DNA from: an archaeon
Lineage (GTDB): Archaea; Nanobdellota; Nanobdellia; Woesearchaeales; ARS49
Reading direction: 5' to 3'
NCBI GenBank assembly: GCA_016213425.1
Contig: JACRAI010000014.1
Coordinates: forward strand, 1 to 20,823
DNA: 20,823 bases
A model generated the notes under the pieces. It was given only the letters and a program-made list of their open reading frames with translations. It did no database searches and was not told where the DNA came from. Positions 6,980 to 13,784 of the stretch are shown here, piece by piece. Positions within the stretch are counted from its first letter, which is position 1. Every line of letters starts with the position of its first letter. The position numbers were made by a program, and so were the translations under genes.

Positions 6980-7306
6980 ATGGGAAAAATATTGTTAGGA
7001 TATAGTTTATTTGCACTTGCTTCTGCAGGAAGTTGTGCTTACGCAGGTTATTGTAATGCTAAAGGAATTCCTTTAGATCACGAATTTGCATTAAAGTATG
7101 GTCCTGCAATTGCTCATGCAGCAGTAGGAGCGCCCCCATTTTTATTTGGTGTAGGAGATTACGTGCTTAGTAAGGGGAGATATCAAGCAGAAGGAGGTGT
7201 AGGAGTTGCTGTTTGTATTTTGGGCGGAGGAGCCCTCCTAGGTGCAGGGATTCTTGAATCATTAGTAGGTTATGGAATAGGTTATGCTGTTGGAAAGGTG
7301 AGCTAA
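6980..7306 (+). CDS. Glycine-rich membrane protein with GYCxAKG motif, paralogue 4
   Basis: This 108-residue protein is the most compact full member of the family. It shows a first membrane segment with small residues (5-23), GYCNAKGIP (23-31), LKYGPAIAHAAVG (38-50), a second hydrophobic segment to about 64, a short loop, and a long Gly-rich third segment ending ILESLVGYGIGYAVG (91-105). An extra Cys lies at residue 19 and another at 79. The blocks align without gaps to paralogue 3 around the AKG and the C-terminal GY-x-x-GY motif, which shows common descent by tandem duplication. It precedes the last gene of the operon by one base. Confidence 0.75.
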   Translation: MGKILLGYSLFALASAGSCAYAGYCNAKGIPLDHEFALKYGPAIAHAAVGAPPFLFGVGDYVLSKGRYQAEGGVGVAVCILGGGALLGAGILESLVGYGIGYAVGKVS

Positions 7307-7307
7307 A

Positions 7308-8210
7308 ATGAAATTACAGGATATTGTTAAGCAAACAACAAGATTTCAAGAAAATGATGAATTGTTTATTGCTGAATTCAATAATGGTTTTCATGTTGTT
7401 TATGAAAAGGATGAAAGAGGATTGAAGTATGCTTTGCTTCCTTTAGTTAGCAGAACTAGAGGTTTTTTCGCCAATTATTATGGAACTAATTTGGCAACTG
7501 GTGAATCACAAAGTTTTTCCGGGAAAAACTGGGAAAAAGTTAGCGAGCAATTAGGGACAAAAACAACAAGATTGCATGAACTTGAAGATAAAACTTTAGA
7601 ATTGTATGATACGTTAAAGAATCATTTAGGTGTCAGAAAGATAAAGACTAGAAATTGGAGCGAAGCATTAGGAGGATTGGCTTGGTCGGTTAGTTTGCCA
7701 GTTGCTAAGCCTTTTGTTTTGGTTTGGAGAGGATTGCAAAGATTAACTGGGGCAAATGCTGAAGCAAACATTTATGATGTCCCGTTAGTGTGTGCACCAA
7801 TAATTTTTGGCCATTCGTTATATGAATTGGTTGCGCCTTCACAAGATTTCTTCCTTAAAATATTTAACAAGAAATCATTACATAAAAAACCACAAACAAA
7901 TACTGATGTTGCAATAGATTTCAATTTAGGCAAAGCAAATCCTAATAAATGTTTAAGTATTGATTTTATTTTTCCAGATGGAAATAAACTTTTTTATTGG
8001 CATATTAATGGAGGTAATGCGTGTTATCCTTCTGGAACTGAGTACCAAGATGCACCTTTGTATTTCACTGAAACTCAAGAAGTTATAGATGATGCATCTA
8101 ATCTTTTAGCAGAAAAAACAAAGCTCGAAAAAGATCACAAAGATTTTGAAGAGCAATTGAAAAGTGTAAATCACGAAGAATTCTTGAAGTGGGATAATTT
8201 CATAGCTTAA
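7308..8210 (+). CDS. Unrecognised 300-residue protein, last gene of the operon
   Basis: The ATG lies one base after the previous stop and is served by AGGTGA (7296-7301). The N-terminal half is a mixed alpha/beta domain (LFIAEFNNGFHVVYEKD, LKYALLPLVSRTRGF). Two mildly hydrophobic stretches follow in the middle, around ALGGLAWSVSLPVAKPFVLVW and VPLVCAPIIFGHSLYELV, which could touch or dip into the membrane. The C-terminal part has a beta region (CLSIDFIFPDG, KLFYWHING) and then a charged coiled-coil-like helix (NLLAEKTKLEKDHKDFEEQL). No signal peptide, catalytic motif or known family is apparent. Its position suggests that it works with the glycine-rich membrane proteins. A T-rich tract after the stop (8215-8237) probably ends the transcript. 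Confidence 0.7.
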   Translation: MKLQDIVKQTTRFQENDELFIAEFNNGFHVVYEKDERGLKYALLPLVSRTRGFFANYYGTNLATGESQSFSGKNWEKVSEQLGTKTTRLHELEDKTLELYDTLKNHLGVRKIKTRNWSEALGGLAWSVSLPVAKPFVLVWRGLQRLTGANAEANIYDVPLVCAPIIFGHSLYELVAPSQDFFLKIFNKKSLHKKPQTNTDVAIDFNLGKANPNKCLSIDFIFPDGNKLFYWHINGGNACYPSGTEYQDAPLYFTETQEVIDDASNLLAEKTKLEKDHKDFEEQLKSVNHEEFLKWDNFIA

Positions 8211-8240
8211 GCGATTTTTTTGTTTTTCTTATTTTTTAGT

Positions 8241-8633
8241 TTAATAAGTGACTAATTTTATTTCGGGAATTCTTTCATAATGCTTTTTGTTTTCTGTAAC
8301 AATAGTATTTACTCCGTGTGATAGTGATATCCCTGCAATAAGGTAATCAGAATTTTCTATTTTTTCTCCTTTTGATATTAGTTTTCCCGCTATTTCTCCT
8401 GCTTTAAGAGTTCCATTTCGGTTTAAGTGTAAAATAGTTAGTCTATCTGCTAATAAAAATACTTTTTCTAAATGTTTATCAATATCTTTGTTGTGAGCGT
8501 AAATTCCTACCACAAGTTCAAAAATATTGATTTCTGTTGTGAATAATAGTTTTGTTCTATTTTTTTCAAAAAATTGTACTGCTGCATTTTTATTTCTTAA
8601 AAAGTCTATTAGAATTGTAGTGTCAAGCAACAT
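8241..8633 (-). CDS. vapC: VapC-family PIN-domain ribonuclease toxin
   Basis: This 130-residue protein is a complete PIN domain, a Mg-dependent RNase that acts as toxin by cutting tRNA, rRNA or other RNAs. It starts with MLLDTTILIDFL and has the acidic residues expected for catalysis: D4, E39 in INIFELVVG, and D96 in ENSDYLIAG. The usual T-x-N motif region appears as IVTENKKHYERIP (111-123). It follows the antitoxin gene after one base, the standard antitoxin-toxin order. All four acidic positions are intact, so it is probably active when free of its antitoxin. The cellular target cannot be predicted from sequence. Confidence 0.9.
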   Translation of the reverse strand: MLLDTTILIDFLRNKNAAVQFFEKNRTKLLFTTEINIFELVVGIYAHNKDIDKHLEKVFLLADRLTILHLNRNGTLKAGEIAGKLISKGEKIENSDYLIAGISLSHGVNTIVTENKKHYERIPEIKLVTY

Positions 8634-8634
8634 T

Positions 8635-8874
8635 TTATTTTAGTTTTTTTATTAATTCGTTTGTTCGTGTTCCGCCACGCATTGATGTGATTGCTTTTTT
8701 CATCTTTTCTCCTTCTTCTTCAGTTATGTCGCTCCATGCTCCCGCTAAATCCATTATGTTTCCTTTTGTTTCTGTTAATCTTCTTAGTTCATCTGAAAAG
8801 CTTTCATTTCTGGATTTTAAAGATTTTAATTTATCGTATACATCGTCCATTATAGATATTGTTTTAGTTCCCAC
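8635..8874 (-). CDS. vapB: VapB-family antitoxin
   Basis: This 79-residue antitoxin starts with the family's typical strand and helix, GTKTISIMDDVYDKLKSLK, a ribbon-helix-helix or AbrB-like DNA-binding head of the DUF217/VapB type. It is followed by the toxin-binding segment FSDELRRLTE and the ending WSDITEEEGEKMKKAI. A GTG at 8874 is taken as start. The frame is open to an ATG at 8964, but family proteins begin at this point, and a TATATATA-like box at 8897-8905 is centred about 27 bases before the GTG, fitting a leaderless message. The antitoxin neutralises VapC and normally represses the vapBC promoter. An array of phased TTGAAA/TTCAAA motifs lies about 100-220 bases upstream. Confidence 0.85.
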   Translation of the reverse strand: MGTKTISIMDDVYDKLKSLKSRNESFSDELRRLTETKGNIMDLAGAWSDITEEEGEKMKKAITSMRGGTRTNELIKKLK

Positions 8875-8896
8875 ATGGTCTGTGTATGTGTACATG

Positions 8897-8905
8897 TATA
8901 TATAT
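8897..8905 (-). promoter_or_regulatory. TATA box of vapBC
   Basis: A run of alternating T and A at 8897-8905 is centred about 27 bases upstream of the GTG start of vapB, which predicts a leaderless bicistronic transcript. Confidence 0.55.
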
Positions 8906-9001
8906 TTTTCGGCTTGGGTTTTATCTTCGCTTAAATCGTTTTTAACGTGTGTTTTTATTTTCATGAAAAAGTATAGCGATCTATTTTTTATATGTCTTTG
9001 C

Positions 9002-9116
9002 TTGAAATGCTTGAAATTCTTTCAAAAAAATTGAAAACTTTTCAAAAAGTTTGTATGTTTTTTCAAAAAAAGAGGTATTTTCTGAAAATCTTGCAGAAAA
9101 ATTGAAAGATTTTCAA
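9002..9116. repeat. Helically phased array of TTGAAA/TTCAAA motifs
   Basis: TTGAAA or TTCAAA hexamers start at 9002, 9011, 9021, 9031, 9041, 9062 and 9102, with partial matches at 9082 (CTGAAA) and 9112 (TTCAA). Nearly all positions are multiples of about ten bases apart, so the motifs and their A-runs fall on one face of the helix. This gives either intrinsically curved DNA or a row of protein sites upstream of the vapBC promoter. The stretch from 8875 to 9415 has no supported gene; besides this array it holds only the vapBC promoter and repeat copy D. Confidence 0.6.
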
Positions 9117-9152
9117 CGTCAGCTTTTGTTTTTTAAAGTTTTTCTTTTGAGG

Positions 9153-9313
9153 TTTCACTCCTTTCAGTCGACTCTACTTTCAGACTCGCCAAAAAATAAC
9201 AGTTCACTCTTGTTGGCGAGTCTTCACAATCAATAATGAGGAATCGCCAGCCTAAAGTAAAACATCAATCTGCTGGCGATTACGAAAGTCTAATCGAGCG
9301 CCAGCGAGTGAAA
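9153..9313 (-). repeat. Double-hairpin intergenic repeat, copy D (inverted orientation)
   Basis: The ends TTTCACTC (9153-9160) and GAGTGAAA (9306-9313) are perfect inverted repeats. Read on the minus strand, hairpin 1 pairs AATCGCCAGC with GCTGGCGATT (9242-9251 and 9272-9281), ten perfect pairs and unlike any other copy. Hairpin 2 pairs AGACTCGCCAA with TTGGCGAGTCT (9182-9192 and 9213-9223), eleven perfect pairs. The loop of hairpin 1 keeps ACTTTAGG next to its 3' stem arm as in copy C. It lies between the carbamoyltransferase end and the vapBC upstream region. Confidence 0.9.
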
Positions 9314-9415
9314 TCGCTAAAATTATTTTGTTGATATTATGAAGTGAAGTAATTTTTTAATAAAATAATTTTTTTACTAGTTTCTTCAACGCGCAAATTT
9401 AGAACGATTGATTGT

Positions 9416-11149
9416 TTAATCGCTTGCTAGACTTTCGCTGTCCCATAAGTGTTGCGGATTGTCTTCTCTTTTTATTAAGAAATCGCCCATTATTAAATAA
9501 TCTATTCCTGTACCCATCATGCATTTGTATGCTTCGTAAGGTGTGCAAACAATTGGCTCACCACGAATATTAAAAGAAGTATTGATTAGTATTGGTATTC
9601 CAGAATATTTTTCGAATTCTTTTATTACTCCGTAATATCTTGAGTTTTGTGTTTTATTTATTGTTTGTAATCTTCCAGATCCGTCGACGTGTGTTACGGC
9701 AGGGATTAGTTTTCTTTTTTCTTCTTTGATAGGATAAACAAATAACATAAATGGTTCGTCTTTTTTGTCCATTTCAAACCAATCGAGAGCATCTTCTTCG
9801 CTGATCACTGGAGCGAATGGCCTAAACATTTCTCTGTGCTTGACTTTCGCGTTCAATATATCTTTCATTTGTGTATTGCATGCATTACTTAGAATACTTC
9901 TTGATCCTAAAGCTCTAGGTCCCCATTCCATTCTTCCTTGGAACCATCCTATGACGTTGTTTTTGAATATTAATTCTGCAGTTTTCTTAATTAATTCTTC
10001 ATCGCTTTTGAATCTGTAATGAATTATTTCATTTTTTTCTAGGAATGCTTGGATGTAGTTATTAGAGAATCCTGGACCTAAATAAGGACTGTTGAATTCT
10101 TGTTTTCTTGAATTTCCTAAAATTGTGTTGTATGCATAAAGGGCTGCGCCCATGCTTCCGCCTGCGTCGCCTGCTGCAGGATTAATGAATATTTCTTTGA
10201 ATGGTGTGTTTGCTTTTATTTTTCCATTAGCAACACTGTTCAAAGCAACTCCTCCAGCAATGCATAAATTATCTGAACCTGTAATTTTGTGCAAGTGATT
10301 TAGCATTTTGAACATTACTTCTTCAGTTATTTTTTGCAGTGAAGCTGCAATATCTTTGTGTCTCTGTGTCAGCAAGCTTTCTTTAGTTCTTGCAGGGCCG
10401 AATAATTCTTCAAACTTTTTACTTGGCATTGTTTTCTTGTAATGAAATACAAAATAATCCATGTTTAGTGCGTAACTTCCATCTTCTTTTATATCGATTA
10501 TTTTTTTAAATTCCTCATAATAATTTGGTTTACCATAAGGTGCTAAACCCATTACTTTGTACTCTGAATTGTTAACCGAGAATCCTAGAAATGCTGTTAC
10601 AGTGCTGTAAAGTAATCCTAATGAATGAGGGAATTTTAGTCTTTTTATTATTCTTATATCATTTTCTTTGCCGTAGCCTAAAGTTGTCGAATCCCATTCG
10701 CCTATTCCATCAACGGTTAATATTGCTGCTTCTTTGAATGGTGAAACTAGAAATGATGATGCTGCGTGAGTCATGTGATGTTCAATATAAAACACGCTTT
10801 TTTTATATTTTAATTTTTTTCTTATTACTGCAGGAAGCCTTAATTTTTCACTCAGCCAGTTAGGCATTGCTTGAAAGAACATAGGAAAAGATCGGGGAAA
10901 CATTTCAATATGTTGATTTATTAATCTTTCAAATTTTACTAAAGGTTTTTCGTAAAAAGCAACATGATTAAGCTCTTTAACTGTTATGCCTGCTTCTTTC
11001 AAGCAGTACTCGATAGCTTTTATTGGGAAGCTCGTGTCATGTTTTTTTCTTGTGAATCTTTCTTCTTCGGCTGCAGCTATAATGAGTCCATCTTTTATCA
11101 AACATGCTGCACTGTCGTGATAATAACAACTTATTCCCAGCACATGCAT
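9416..11149 (-). CDS. NodU/CmcH/TobZ-family carbamoyltransferase
   Basis: This 577-residue enzyme has the full two-domain family layout. The N-terminal Kae1-like ASKHA domain shows LGISCYYHDSAACLI (4-18), the metal site HHMTHAAS (124-131), LCIAGGVALN (295-304) and PAAGDAGGSMGAALYAY (324-340). The C-terminal YrdC-like domain has GRMEWGPRALGSRSIL (405-420), MFRPFAPVI (441-449) and INTSFNIRGEP (522-532). Family members make carbamoyl-AMP from carbamoyl phosphate and ATP and move the carbamoyl group to a hydroxyl of a sugar or other small molecule. Length and motifs are intact. The start ATG overlaps the stop of the upstream SxtJ-like gene by one base (TAATG). The acceptor is unknown; a carbamoylated surface glycan or lipid head group is a reasonable inference. 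Confidence 0.92.
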   Translation of the reverse strand: MHVLGISCYYHDSAACLIKDGLIIAAAEEERFTRKKHDTSFPIKAIEYCLKEAGITVKELNHVAFYEKPLVKFERLINQHIEMFPRSFPMFFQAMPNWLSEKLRLPAVIRKKLKYKKSVFYIEHHMTHAASSFLVSPFKEAAILTVDGIGEWDSTTLGYGKENDIRIIKRLKFPHSLGLLYSTVTAFLGFSVNNSEYKVMGLAPYGKPNYYEEFKKIIDIKEDGSYALNMDYFVFHYKKTMPSKKFEELFGPARTKESLLTQRHKDIAASLQKITEEVMFKMLNHLHKITGSDNLCIAGGVALNSVANGKIKANTPFKEIFINPAAGDAGGSMGAALYAYNTILGNSRKQEFNSPYLGPGFSNNYIQAFLEKNEIIHYRFKSDEELIKKTAELIFKNNVIGWFQGRMEWGPRALGSRSILSNACNTQMKDILNAKVKHREMFRPFAPVISEEDALDWFEMDKKDEPFMLFVYPIKEEKRKLIPAVTHVDGSGRLQTINKTQNSRYYGVIKEFEKYSGIPILINTSFNIRGEPIVCTPYEAYKCMMGTGIDYLIMGDFLIKREDNPQHLWDSESLASD

Positions 11150-11406
11150 TAAAACATCCTCTTGTATTCTTCTCTAGGTTTAGTGATTGTTTCTTCTTCA
11201 ATCCAGTAAGAACTCGATCTATCGGGATTTAAATCTAGAAATTTCTTTCCCATAATTTTTGCGCTTATTGAAGTGAAAGCCACACCAGTAAAGTAAACAA
11301 TCAGTAGAAGAATACAATTCACTACTTTTTGAATTTGTTTGCCGAACCATTCAATTTTGCTGGTTATAGGTTCAAAAAGTTCTTTTAAGTCACTCCAAAT
11401 TCCCAT
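11149..11406 (-). CDS. SxtJ-like small membrane partner of the carbamoyltransferase
   Basis: This 85-residue protein has an amphipathic N-terminus, one hydrophobic helix (about 29-47), then AKIMGKKFLDLNPDRSSSYWIEEE (49-72). The GKK-FLDL...SYW pattern resembles the C-terminal part of SxtJ-family proteins (usually LLGKDPL...SYW), small membrane proteins encoded beside carbamoyltransferases in saxitoxin and other clusters. It is shorter than typical SxtJ and has one span instead of two or more. The one-base TAATG overlap with the carbamoyltransferase supports a functional link. The ATG at 11406 has TTTAAA (11431-11436) centred about 27 bases upstream, as for a leaderless gene. The assignment rests on a short motif and position; the function is unknown. 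Confidence 0.6.
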   Translation of the reverse strand: MGIWSDLKELFEPITSKIEWFGKQIQKVVNCILLLIVYFTGVAFTSISAKIMGKKFLDLNPDRSSSYWIEEETITKPREEYKRMF

Positions 11407-11430
11407 ATTGAAATGAACAGGGGGTTAACT

Positions 11431-11436
11431 TTTAAA
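11431..11436 (-). promoter_or_regulatory. TATA box of the SxtJ-like/carbamoyltransferase operon
   Basis: TTTAAA within AATTTAAAAG (minus strand) is centred about 27 bases before the ATG at 11406, consistent with a leaderless operon transcript. Confidence 0.5.
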
Positions 11437-11542
11437 TTTTATTAAAAAACAAATATTTTTCAATATGAAGATAATAAGAACGTTTTGTGGTTTATTTTTC
11501 CTGCTTTTTGTATTTTATTTTAACGATTCCTTTTTTTACCTA

Positions 11543-11712
11543 TTTCACTCGCTAAACGCTCGATTAGACTCTCAGCCGCCCTACAATCAAAAATTTAATT
11601 TAGGCAGGGCGTCTTCAAAAAGGATTGTGCAAATTCTTATGAAGACTCGCCAACAAGAATAACTATTATTTCTTGGCGAGTTTGAAAGTAAAATCTGAGC
11701 TGGGCGAAGTTA
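11543..11712 (+). repeat. Double-hairpin intergenic repeat, copy B
   Basis: The left end is TTTCACTC (11543-11550) followed by the same CGCTCGATTAGACTCTCAG block as copy A; the right end is decayed, so its limit is approximate. Hairpin 1 pairs CGCCCT (11577-11582) with AGGGCG (11606-11611). Hairpin 2 pairs AGACTCGCCAA (11643-11653) with TTGGCGAGTTT (11673-11683) with one G-U pair. The linker between the hairpins is nearly identical to copy A. The rest of the 11407-11802 gap holds the two flanking TATA boxes and nothing else I can support. Confidence 0.87.
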
Positions 11713-11773
11713 ATCGAAGATAAGAATAGTTTAGCTGATTTGCATTTAGTTCATAATTAATACACTTAAAAGC

Positions 11774-11780
11774 TTATAAA
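11774..11780 (+). promoter_or_regulatory. TATA box for the gene at 11803
   Basis: TTATAAA is centred 26 bases before the ATG at 11803, which supports that ATG over the in-frame TTG at 11788 and ATG at 11794. Confidence 0.55.
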
Positions 11781-11802
11781 CCTTGTTTTGTTAATGTGCT
11801 TC

Positions 11803-12585
11803 ATGCCAGGAGGATTATCACCAATAAAGTTTGAACAAAAGAAGAAAAGACACAATCCTGTAATTCCTTTTGTTGTAGAAACTGAAAATAGTTACCAGTT
11901 TAGAAATATAAATCATTTAGGAAGATTGGTCGGTGTTGATTTTGATAAAGCGCCTATGTTTGATTGTGCCCAAGAAAGTGCAGAATCGTGGACGTATTTG
12001 TTGAAAAAAAGTAGGAAAATCCTTGCTCCTATTAATTTAATTTTCAGTGTTATTTCTGAATTTTATGACATACGAGAGTATAGAAATAAAGTGTTTAACT
12101 CTTTCAGAGATAATTTTATCGAAAATTTAAGTTCTGGAGAAGTTATAACCAGCACCAGAATTAAGGAAACTCATAGAAGAGATACTTCAACTGTTTCAAC
12201 AGATATATATCATTATTTTGGAGATGAAGAGATTAAAGTTAATGGTCGAGGAGCTAAAATAGCTCAGTTTGAGGGGCTTACTGATCTTATTATTGAAAAT
12301 GTTTTTGCTGAAGATCAGTTAGCAGGTGCTATTTTTGGTACGGAGAGCATAGAAAGAATTGTTAATGTTTTTCAATGGTTTAGTGGGCAGCAAATAGGAA
12401 GAAGATTTGGGCGATTTAATAAGAGCTCAAAATCTTACTTGGTCAGTTTAACTGACACTCAAAAAGAGCGAGATGGAATGCTTTTGTTAGGGAAAGATGA
12501 GCATCATTTTTATGTTAAGAATTCAGGAATTAACGAATCCACGGGCTGTGCGTATGGAGTCGTATTACAAGATGAGCAATGTTAA
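11803..12585 (+). CDS. Unrecognised 260-residue soluble protein
   Basis: The start is placed at the ATG at 11803 from the TATA box at 11774-11780. The product is soluble, with a basic start (FEQKKKRHNPVIPF), a helical middle (KKSRKILAPINLIFSVISEFYDIREYRNKVF), and a C-terminal half with several beta-like stretches. Notable pieces are SGEVITSTRIKETHRRDTSTVSTD, IERIVNVFQWFSGQQIGRRFGRFN, and a closing GCAYGVVLQDEQC. There is no signal peptide, membrane helix or catalytic motif that I recognise. It is convergent with the NFACT gene (36 bases between the stops) and has its own promoter just after repeat copy B, so it is a stand-alone gene. It could be lineage-specific. Confidence 0.68.
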   Translation: MPGGLSPIKFEQKKKRHNPVIPFVVETENSYQFRNINHLGRLVGVDFDKAPMFDCAQESAESWTYLLKKSRKILAPINLIFSVISEFYDIREYRNKVFNSFRDNFIENLSSGEVITSTRIKETHRRDTSTVSTDIYHYFGDEEIKVNGRGAKIAQFEGLTDLIIENVFAEDQLAGAIFGTESIERIVNVFQWFSGQQIGRRFGRFNKSSKSYLVSLTDTQKERDGMLLLGKDEHHFYVKNSGINESTGCAYGVVLQDEQC

Positions 12586-12621
12586 GAAACGTTATAATCC
12601 TAGAATTTATGATTTTGTTTG

Positions 12622-13674
12622 TCAAACTTCAACAGTGATTTTTTTATCTTTCTTATTAATTTTCATTCCTTTAACTATTTCTCCTGTTTTGAGAATTTCT
12701 TTTCCTTTATTTAGTAATTCTTCTATTTTTTCATAATTCGCGTAAAGGTATTCTGCTTTTTTATTGTTGTCTTCAATTTTTTCCCTGTACTCTTCTAGTA
12801 CTTCTTTCTGCATTTCTATTTTTGTCTGTATTTTTTTTAAATTTTCATTTTCTTTTTGACCTGGTTCTTGAACAATAAGAAGATTATCTTCTAATGCTTG
12901 ATTGAATGATTCTAAAGGTTTGTTTTCTAAACCGGAATATTTTTGAAGTTTTATAGGAGTAATATCTTTTAGTTTTTCGTTATCAAAAATTATTTGAGGA
13001 TTCAAAGGTTCTTTCAAAAGTTTTGCATAAGATTCATATAATTTTTTTTTATCTTTTTGATTTACATCGTCGCTTTTTGGATCTACTTCCGCCCTCAAGC
13101 ATATTTCTTCAGCAAAAACTCCTCCCATGCTGAAACTTACTGCGAGTGTTTTCGAAATGTTTTCTTTGATTTCTAAACTTCTGAAATCTTTCTCTGTTGA
13201 ATCAAAAAAGTTTTTGTTATTCTTGAACCAGTCATATTTTTCTCCTCTTTTTATTAATCGATCAGGCCATTCTTGAACTTCTAAAGGGAAAATTATTTTG
13301 TTATCATGATCACAGATTATTACGTTTCCTTGCCCAAAGAGCTCAAAATAAACTTTTGCAGCGTTTTCCTTTTGAATTGTTAACTCTACTATTCTTTCAG
13401 AATTTACTTGTTTTATAGACATAATTTTAGCGCGTTCATAGTATTTTCTTAAATAAGTTGCAAAATTAGATAGTTCACCTTCTGATTTTTTGTTTCCCAA
13501 CCATAAAAAAGGATGTTGGTAAGTTAAAAACTTTTTCCCAGCATCTTTTTTGTATATCTGAAAAAATAACTGTTTCTTATCTCCGCTATACGTTTTATCT
13601 AACAGTCCGCCTTCTATTTCTTTCAGTTCTTTCATCAAAAAATGCAAGTCAATAGATGATAATTCGCTCTTCAT
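12622..13674 (-). CDS. NFACT/Rqc2-like protein lacking the NFACT-R domain
   Basis: This 350-residue protein matches the N-terminal and middle parts of archaeal NFACT proteins (Rqc2/NEMF/RqcH), which bind stalled large ribosomal subunits and can direct C-terminal tailing. It shows the NFACT-N start (MKSELSSIDLHFLMKEL, D9), ATYLRKYY, and VNSERIVEL, where the usual Asp-Arg pair is E93-R94. It then has LFGQGNVIICD (113-122), a helix-hairpin-helix segment TLAVSFSMGGVFAEEICLRA (176-195), and a coiled coil (about 273-330). It stops just after GMKINKKDKKITVEV. Family members usually continue for about 200 more residues with an NFACT-R (DUF814) domain; the few codons after the TGA do not resemble it. 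The domain may be separate elsewhere or lost. An ATAATAAA box about 25 bases upstream fits a leaderless start. Confidence 0.82.
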   Translation of the reverse strand: MKSELSSIDLHFLMKELKEIEGGLLDKTYSGDKKQLFFQIYKKDAGKKFLTYQHPFLWLGNKKSEGELSNFATYLRKYYERAKIMSIKQVNSERIVELTIQKENAAKVYFELFGQGNVIICDHDNKIIFPLEVQEWPDRLIKRGEKYDWFKNNKNFFDSTEKDFRSLEIKENISKTLAVSFSMGGVFAEEICLRAEVDPKSDDVNQKDKKKLYESYAKLLKEPLNPQIIFDNEKLKDITPIKLQKYSGLENKPLESFNQALEDNLLIVQEPGQKENENLKKIQTKIEMQKEVLEEYREKIEDNNKKAEYLYANYEKIEELLNKGKEILKTGEIVKGMKINKKDKKITVEV

Positions 13675-13784
13675 AAAACAGTTTATTCGTTTGAGTTTAT
13701 TATCTTTTCGGAGAAAAAGAGTTTGTTGGGTAAAAGCGCTACACTAGTTCAATTCTTGGTTTTTTTTAAATTTTCAGTTGTCTG

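Noticed and set aside
8687..9034. A 115-codon plus-strand frame
   Set aside because: It lies opposite vapB and its promoter; the VapB reading on the other strand is clearly the real one.
9051..9236. A 61-codon plus-strand frame
   Set aside because: It covers the phased AT array and repeat copy D, has no promoter or ribosome site, and its composition follows those repeats.
11465..11662. A 65-codon frame on the plus strand read as a secreted or membrane peptide
   Set aside because: Most of it runs through repeat copy B (ARLDSQ... and ...KTRQQE are translations of the repeat), and the equivalent frame in copy A is interrupted. It is a by-product of the repeat.
12580..12624. A frameshift that would restore the NFACT-R domain downstream
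   Set aside because: Only 36 bases separate the stop from the convergent gene, and the reverse strand of that gene shows no NFACT-R-like frame.
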